Shown here piece by piece: positions 1-5,900 of a stretch of 7,077 bases of DNA. The DNA is from an archaeon (lineage in GTDB: Archaea; Aenigmatarchaeota; Aenigmatarchaeia; GW2011-AR5; GCA-2688965), in NCBI GenBank assembly GCA_002688965.1, contig NZEE01000102.1:1-7077 (forward strand), in the 5' to 3' direction. Below the pieces are notes generated by a model, which was not told where the DNA came from, did no database searches, and saw only the letters and a list, made by a program, of their open reading frames with translations. The translations under genes and the position numbers were made by a program. Positions within the stretch are counted from its first letter, which is position 1. Each line of letters opens with the position of its first letter.

Positions 1-261
1 AGGAACAGCATTTATATCAAGAATTTCATTAGGTTTAACATGTATATTATTACTAGCATCTGTATAAATTTCTATTTGGGGAACACCAAGTCCAGATATA
101 TTTTGATTTGAGAAAAATTGTCTGTTTGTATAATTTCCATTTTCATCAAAAAGTGAAAGACGAATATAATCGCCACTGCCAGTATCAAATGTAGCAGCAA
201 CTGACCCTAAAGAAATTATCTCTAATTGACTGTCTGTATAATTTTCTTCTATATTAGGCAT
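1..261 (-). CDS. N-terminal fragment of a further structural-type protein (3'-partial)
   Basis: The ATG at 261 opens a frame of 87 codons with no stop to the left edge, beginning MPNIEENYTDSQLEI and ending ...EILDINAVP. It starts five bases after the stop codon of the preceding gene, on the same strand and with similarly AT-rich codons, so it belongs to the same transcript. A GGAG lies 13 bases upstream, within the preceding gene's last codons, which is a slightly long spacing. The fragment is acidic, polar and predicted beta-rich, with no signal peptide and no cysteine. It shows no clear similarity to the N-terminus of its neighbour. The order of elements (short charged leader, then strands such as DYIRLSLFDENGN and PQIEIYTDASNNIHV) suits the head of another virion appendage protein, but function cannot be assigned from this portion. 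Confidence 0.85.
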   Translation of the reverse strand, partial: MPNIEENYTDSQLEIISLGSVAATFDTGSGDYIRLSLFDENGNYTNRQFFSNQNISGLGVPQIEIYTDASNNIHVKPNEILDINAVP

Positions 262-278
262 AATATTTAAATAGCTCC
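262..278 (-). promoter_or_regulatory. Ribosome binding site for the leftmost gene
   Basis: GGAG at 275-278 precedes the ATG at 261 by 13 bases. It lies inside the final codons (Gly-Ala-Ile-stop) of the preceding gene. It is the only purine-rich anti-SD-like stretch near this start. The spacing is longer than optimal, so initiation may partly depend on reinitiation from the stop codon nearby. Confidence 0.5.
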
Positions 279-2948
279 ATTAGTTGTATCTTTTTCCGAA
301 ATTTTAAAGTCAGATTTTCTTCTGATTGGCACGTCTTTGGATGGTTTATCTATTTTATAATCTCCGATTAAAATACCTTTATTTCCATTTCCAGATGAAT
401 CCCTAACTATATCCCCTTCCAATTCTTGTGCATTTAATTCAATAATACAAGCTTCACGAAGAAGTGGATCCATATTATCATTTATAAATATCTGTCCAAC
501 ACAACTTTCCGTTGGAAAAGTATTACCAATTCCGTCACCATCTAAATCCCAATAAGTGCCGTCTGAATATGGATGGAGGTATGCATACTCATAACAACGT
601 AATTGAATGATCCGTGCAATACTGTAACCCTGATAATCACCTTCAATCCAACTACTCAGATTAGTATCATAATACCAATATTTATCGTCTTCTGGCAACC
701 AATCCCAATATGGAACTTCATAATAAGAAATAAATTCATTGCCAGTAACTTCTTTGCATAATTGCAATGGAGTATCATCATCGAGTGCTAACGAAGTTCG
801 ATATCTAAATGGAAGATTTGAATCTAAATCTATAAGTTCTCCGGTTGGTGTATCATCTGTCGCTCCAGTACCAATAATTTCCTCTACATAAGAACCAACA
901 ATTACATCATTAATATATGGATAATGTCTACAGGCGTCATATCCAGAAAAATATATAAAATCGCCTGAATCGAAATAACAGAAGGGAACAGATGGATCAT
1001 ATAAACATATATCAACTGTTGTATCATCTCTACATACCGCTCTAATTCCATCTACGGCATAATCATGAGAAATTACTCTATTACAATCAAATCCAGATTC
1101 GAATTCTACCCACTCATCCTGAAAACAATCGTCACCACTACAATATTCAATATGATCACACCCATAAACTACAAGATTTAAAAGCCTATTCATATCATAT
1201 GGTTTATTAAAAACCCTTGTCTGTTCTATGTCCGTGTCCCCTAAATAATCACCAAGTTCATCATTCTCTTTCGCATTTAACAATAATGTTGAATCTATAA
1301 CATCAATATCTGATAAATTGCCGGCAGCTAATACATTTTTTATGCTTTGTATATATTGAGATTTTTCACTTATTCCAGAAATAATTGCTGTTGTATATGG
1401 CCAAGGTAATGTAACAAAATCAGGTCCTCCTATATCAGAAAAATCTTCAAGATAAACTTTAGCATTACCTAAATATATTCTTATTGTTGCAAGTTTCCAT
1501 CTTATTATTTGAAACTCAGTTGCGTCTTCACTATCAAGATATGAAAAAAATATAGCTTTTATTGTTTTTATTCCAGAAGTTTGGTAACTATTAGTTAACG
1601 ATATTATATTTTCCCAGTAATATCCATTCCATATTATCTCACCAAACTTAAAAGTATTATCTTGTTGATTATTTATGAAATCATCCATAGTCTTTGGCCA
1701 AAAATTAAAAACACTATCCCAACCGGTAAGTTTATTCTCTTTATCATCCCAATCTAACACAAAAAATTTAAATTTTGTATTTTCTTCGTCTCCAACTGGT
1801 ATATATTCTAATAATTCTCCTTCAAGAATTTTCTTATTTATATTAAATTTTAAATCAATTGTTGTTGGAGTAGAAGCTTTAAATTTATCATCATCATCTG
1901 TATAATATGATTGAATATCAGTATTATCTAAAACAGTTATGGTTGTTCCTAAATAAAAATCAAAATCAATAGATTGTTGATTGGTCGACCAATCAATAAT
2001 TCTATTTGGTTTTGCTTCAACTATCCCTTCATAATTATCATTTGAAATAAATAATGGAAAATCTAATTGATTTTCAAATTCACTTAATGATTCTGGTAAT
2101 GGAATTGTTTGTTCGAAACCCCTTGACACTCTAACATTTAATACTGAAACCTGAAATGCTGCTGTTTCAGCTCCCACTCCTCCACCACCGCCTGTATACG
2201 GTTCAGAATATTCTAAATTAAATGATACTTCTTGTTGTGCTGATATAATATCATTAACTGGAATAGAAAATATCTGTATCCTTGAATCACGATCATCTGT
2301 CCCAAACCACCTATCAGCATCTCCATCCATTCGTACAATAACATAAATTAAATGATCTTCTGCGAAAAGCGTGTCCAATCCCACTACCCCTAAAGTTGAA
2401 TTTAAATTCGATATAGAATAGTTCGGAACAATTGCACTTGTTGGATATGCTGTATAATCCGTATTATATGTAAGTCCGTTTTCTATAAATAAATTTGTAA
2501 ATATTGCCCCACCCTCAATTAATGGATTGGGGGGACTCCAATTCTCACCCGCGGTTCCTGGATACCAATCATATATTTTAAACGAAACATTAAGATCAAG
2601 AACACCAGCAATGTCTTCATATGATGCATCATCTGTAATCGCAAAATTATTGGAATCCACAATATAAACTCTAAAATGTATATTATTTAATTTATGACTG
2701 ACTCCACTATTGACAACCGTTAAATTATCAATTGTAAGATGTGAATCGTCCTCTAAAGTTATTATTTCTGTTGCAGCTAATATAGCTTCATTTACATCAC
2801 TTGTTTCGGATGTAGTATATAAATCTCTATGGATAAACTTGTCATTAAAAACTGGATATAAACCCAGATTAATATTACCGTCAAAACTATATTGTCCATG
2901 TGCGTTTAGAAACGGTTTATTTTTTATTACTTTTTTAATAATAGCCAT
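267..2948 (-). CDS. Large beta-rich structural protein, tandem paralogue of the upstream gene
   Basis: Complete 893-residue gene. The ATG at 2948 shares its A with the upstream TAA. Upstream in this frame there is no ATG before an in-frame TAG at 2985-2987, so the start is secure. The N-terminus (MAIIKKVIKNKPFLN) has no hydrophobic stretch, hence no signal peptide. Residues 1-252 are beta-rich and unrecognised, followed by a GGGGG linker (253-257) and a second beta-rich segment. A PKD-like domain (about 357-500) has IIWNG in place of WGDG and NSYQTSGIKTIKAIFF in place of HSYEDAGIYEITG. A GISE module (519-590), a variable region holding all 12 cysteines (597-834), a DLDGDGIGN calcium-loop-like motif (801-809) and an ELE/SGN/DYK/KPSK tail (834-893) follow. 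The shared tail modules suggest attachment to the same structure as the upstream protein. The phage-appendage role is inferred; I recognise no enzymatic motif. Confidence 0.93.
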   Translation of the reverse strand: MAIIKKVIKNKPFLNAHGQYSFDGNINLGLYPVFNDKFIHRDLYTTSETSDVNEAILAATEIITLEDDSHLTIDNLTVVNSGVSHKLNNIHFRVYIVDSNNFAITDDASYEDIAGVLDLNVSFKIYDWYPGTAGENWSPPNPLIEGGAIFTNLFIENGLTYNTDYTAYPTSAIVPNYSISNLNSTLGVVGLDTLFAEDHLIYVIVRMDGDADRWFGTDDRDSRIQIFSIPVNDIISAQQEVSFNLEYSEPYTGGGGGVGAETAAFQVSVLNVRVSRGFEQTIPLPESLSEFENQLDFPLFISNDNYEGIVEAKPNRIIDWSTNQQSIDFDFYLGTTITVLDNTDIQSYYTDDDDKFKASTPTTIDLKFNINKKILEGELLEYIPVGDEENTKFKFFVLDWDDKENKLTGWDSVFNFWPKTMDDFINNQQDNTFKFGEIIWNGYYWENIISLTNSYQTSGIKTIKAIFFSYLDSEDATEFQIIRWKLATIRIYLGNAKVYLEDFSDIGGPDFVTLPWPYTTAIISGISEKSQYIQSIKNVLAAGNLSDIDVIDSTLLLNAKENDELGDYLGDTDIEQTRVFNKPYDMNRLLNLVVYGCDHIEYCSGDDCFQDEWVEFESGFDCNRVISHDYAVDGIRAVCRDDTTVDICLYDPSVPFCYFDSGDFIYFSGYDACRHYPYINDVIVGSYVEEIIGTGATDDTPTGELIDLDSNLPFRYRTSLALDDDTPLQLCKEVTGNEFISYYEVPYWDWLPEDDKYWYYDTNLSSWIEGDYQGYSIARIIQLRCYEYAYLHPYSDGTYWDLDGDGIGNTFPTESCVGQIFINDNMDPLLREACIIELNAQELEGDIVRDSSGNGNKGILIGDYKIDKPSKDVPIRRKSDFKISEKDTTNGAI
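270..449 (-). repeat. Shared C-terminal tail, copy 2
   Basis: The last 60 residues of the 893-residue protein: ELEGDIVRDSSGN, then GILIGDYKI, then DKPSKDVPIRRK, ending TTNGAI. It aligns with the upstream tail with one short gap before KPSK and another before the final residues. Confidence 0.75.
447..1160 (-). other. Cysteine-bearing variable region of the 893-residue protein
   Basis: All 12 cysteines of this protein lie in residues 597-834 and none precede residue 597. The region is also rich in Tyr, Trp and Asp (for example YWYYDTN and YEVPYWDWLPEDD). It lies between the GISE module and the C-terminal tail, the same place as cysteine block 3 in the upstream protein, but the two are not obviously alignable. 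Confidence 0.6.
522..548 (-). other. Calcium-loop-like motif DLDGDGIGN
   Basis: Residues 801-809 of the 893-residue protein. The DxDxDG spacing resembles calcium loops of EF-hand, dockerin and thrombospondin type-3 repeats. There is a single copy, so calcium binding is only suggested. Confidence 0.4.
1179..1394 (-). repeat. Shared GISE module, copy 2 (shortened)
   Basis: Residues 519-590: AIISGISEKSQYIQSIK, then GDTDIEQTRVFNKPYDMNRL. The distance between SIK and GD-x-DI is about 40 residues shorter than in the upstream protein, because the helical insert is missing. Similarity is at protein level only; the DNA is diverged. Confidence 0.75.
1449..1880 (-). other. Degenerate PKD-like domain of the 893-residue protein
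   Basis: Residues about 357-500. MDDFINN...F..GEIIWNG aligns with YDDFKNG.FYIANIDWGDG of the upstream protein. NSYQTSGIKTIKAIFFSYLD aligns with HSYEDAGIYEITGYMLGVD, and the closing strand LATIRIYLG aligns with FVVRIHINEG. The aspartate of the PKD turn is lost. The domain is recognisable mainly through its paralogue and its position directly before the GISE module. Confidence 0.55.
1977..1996. repeat. 20-bp perfect palindrome inside a coding region
   Basis: TTGATTGGTCGACCAATCAA reads identically on both strands. After one mismatched pair (1976/1997) three further pairs match (1973-1975 with 1998-2000). It lies within codons for IIDWSTNQQ of the 893-residue protein. In RNA it could form an eight-pair stem with a four-base loop. 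Function is unknown. Confidence 0.6.
2178..2192 (-). other. Pentaglycine linker codons
   Basis: Five consecutive Gly codons (residues 253-257 of the 893-residue protein) separate the N-terminal beta-rich region from the following one. It is a likely flexible hinge between domains. Confidence 0.6.
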
Positions 2949-2959
2949 TAATATGCCCC
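2948..2959 (-). promoter_or_regulatory. Stop-start overlap TAATG with weak ribosome binding site
   Basis: The upstream stop TAA (2948-2950) and the downstream ATG (2946-2948) share one base, the usual arrangement for translational coupling by a terminating ribosome. A GGGG (2956-2959) sits seven bases before the ATG and can act as a weak Shine-Dalgarno element. It is formed by the penultimate Gly-Ala codons of the upstream gene. Confidence 0.6.
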
Positions 2960-5900
2960 ATCTTTTTTCTTTCCAATATTTATCCTACTTATAAATTTAT
3001 TTTTACTTGGTTTAATAGTTTCATCATCAAATTTAACTTTATAATCACTAATTCCAATACCAACTACACTATTTCCACTTCTATCACTAAAAATATTTCT
3101 TTCTAATTCTTTAAATTCAATATCAATTAATAAAGAATCATCCTCTACTTCTAAATTTGTTATATATGCATAAATATCATCTTCGTTCCATTCTCTACCA
3201 ACCGATCCAAATGGAATATTATTAGGTCCTTGTAATCCAAGACTTTCATCAAATTTTCCAAATTTATTTAATTTTGGAAGTACTGGATAATAAGGCCACA
3301 TACCATCTTCAGTCATATTCCAAATTTGAGGTTCATCTTCTTCTATCTCTAAATATTCATTACCCTCTTCGTCTGTTGAAATTGTAACACCAGTTCTATC
3401 TTCAATTGAATAATCTTCTGGTATTATTTTATTCCAAAATCTATTAGATCCGGGATTTCCAGCTTCAACAATTTCAAACCCACAACCATTTGAACAATAT
3501 CCTAAAACTTGAGCTGTTCCACATTGATTTCCATTTAATTCAGTACATAATGGGTTTCCATAACAACCAACTATCCCACCCATCCATTCACATACTTGAT
3601 TACCAGATACATAACCAAAATTATAACCACAGGGTTGTAGTTCACCTATGGTTGAACAATCAAAAAATTCTCTTTCACCACCACTAAATCCTAACATCTG
3701 CCATAAAGAAAATGCTTCATTAAAATATCTAATTTGTCCTATATCCATATCACCAATTGAATAACCTAGTTCACCAAAAGTATCTATTATGCCATCATAT
3801 ATTACCCCTCCATCGTCACTTCTGGTTACTAAAAAACTATCTAATAAATCTAAATCATCAATTAAAGATTGATTTATTTGCGCAAGTGCGATTTCTGTTT
3901 TTAATTTATCTCCCTCACTTACAAATTCAACATCTACTTTGTTGCCACCCTCTAAATATCCAGCTTGTCTTTTAATTGATTTATAATAAATACTACTTTC
4001 AGAAATTCCCCCTATTATTGGAGTTGTTTCTTTATATGGTATAAATGTAAATCCTTCACCACCTAAATATTCAAATTCATTATCCAAACCTTCATTTATA
4101 TGTATTCTAACCACAAATCTCTTATTATGTAAAACTCCAACAACATTATCTCCTTCGTCTTTATCAACTCCTAACATATATCCAGTTATTTCATATATTC
4201 CCGCATCTTCATAAGAATGATTTAAAGATATATCATTTCCAAGTTTTATAGGATTTGTAGTAAATTCTGTCTTTCCATCTCCCCAATCTATATTAGCTAT
4301 ATAAAAATTACCATTTTTAAAATCATCATACATAATGGGTTTTCCTAAGCCATCTTCACCCATATAAAATATATCATCTGTTTTGTGTCTTGGATAAAAA
4401 TAAAATTGTACTTCTATCGGAGCGGTTGTATCTTCAAATTCAGTTTGAGATATACTTTTATCCCAGTATTTAAATAATGGAGATATAGATGGGTCGCCCT
4501 CATATTTAACCTTTCTAACATCAACATCTGGAATAAAATCATATCCTCTTCTTACTTCAAAATTATCATAATACATTGTAGCTGGTCCACACCCCGCTTC
4601 TATACTACCCCCAGCTGGGCAATTCACATAATTATATGCTATTAACCGAATCTCTGCATCATATCCTTCTCCATCTATATTCCAAGTGTCTGGTATGTTA
4701 AAAGTAAATGAAAACTTTTCCCATTTATCTTGTTCTGAATTTTTATATTCTTTTGAATAAGATTTGTCTATTGTTGGTGTGCTTGAATTATAAAGTCCAG
4801 CCCAACTATCACCATCATTATAATTATAAATTCCAACATAAGATGATCTGGTAATTGTTTCTTCTTCATTATCAGGAACTGTCTTTTGCCACCAAGAAAC
4901 ATAAATGGTTGTTCCATAATTCCAATCTAAATCCTTTGGAGTTTGACGACTAAGTGTATTACCAACACCCAACCAACCTTGACCATTTTGATACATCTTT
5001 ATACATCCCTCACTACTCATACATTCAGGACCTCGTATCCAATGAGAATGATGACGATTTTGGCCGAAAAGGCCATCATCAGCCGTTTCGGATACCCAGA
5101 CAGCATTGTTCCAAGTATTTCCAGTTATAGTACTATCTCCGACACATGTTAAGTTCGATACCTCTGCACCAGAACCACATAAGCAATCATCTATATTATC
5201 TATCTCTGTCAATACAGTTCCATCTCCAGCTTCACATCTTGGATTTCCACAATTAAGACCTAAACCCCAACCACCACGAGGTAAATATGCTTCACTATGA
5301 TTATCAATATTCCAAGGTATAACTTGTTCTATAATAACTAAATCTTCATTTTCATCATACAAACTCATATCTGTACAAGCTAAGTCCATACAACCAGGAT
5401 TTCCACCAGTAGTACCACCACCACAGACACAACAAGCGTCATTAGCTACCATCCCACACCAAGATTGATACTCTCCCCAATTATTACATTTGTAAGGCTC
5501 TTCACCATCATAAGCTGGTGTAAAATCCGCATACCATGAACAAGGCATCGCACTTTCATCAAGAGAACCATCAGGGCCGGGATGCCATAATATTCCACCA
5601 ATATACTTAGAACATTCTCCCAAACCTTCTCCGGGACTATAATCACCTCCACCAGGATAATAGTCTGAACTAATTTCTACTTGATCACCTCCAGAATTAG
5701 GGACAACATTTATAAATTCTATTTGTTTAAAATTATTTTCATCACTTGTATTTATATTTTCACCATATAAAAAGTTATTATCTGATAAATTTATATCATC
5801 ATAATAAAAACATCCAAGTGATGGTCTCTTATCATCATCATCATCTTCCCATGTTATTTGTGTGTTTTCAAAATCATCTAAACTAATATCTATTCCTTGC

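Noticed and set aside
262..266. Promoter or terminator between the two left-hand genes
   Set aside because: Only five bases separate them and no stem-loop with a T-run or promoter-like pair of hexamers is evident; cotranscription is more likely.
2178..2192. Pentaglycine stretch as a collagen-like or glycine-rich fibre repeat
   Set aside because: Only one run of five glycines without G-X-Y periodicity; it is better read as a linker.
2901..2948. Signal peptide at the start of the 893-residue protein
   Set aside because: The lysine-rich start has no following hydrophobic core or cleavage-like site, so export by the Sec pathway is not supported.
1675..2994. Plus-strand open frames of 76 and 94 codons (1675..1905 and 2710..2994)
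   Set aside because: They lie antisense to the well-supported 893-codon gene, lack ribosome binding sites and have no recognisable protein features; they are shadows of AT-rich coding sequence.
5831..5845. ATC triplet run as a microsatellite or CRISPR-like repeat
   Set aside because: Only five triplets, encoding an Asp run in frame; there is no spacer structure and no further array.
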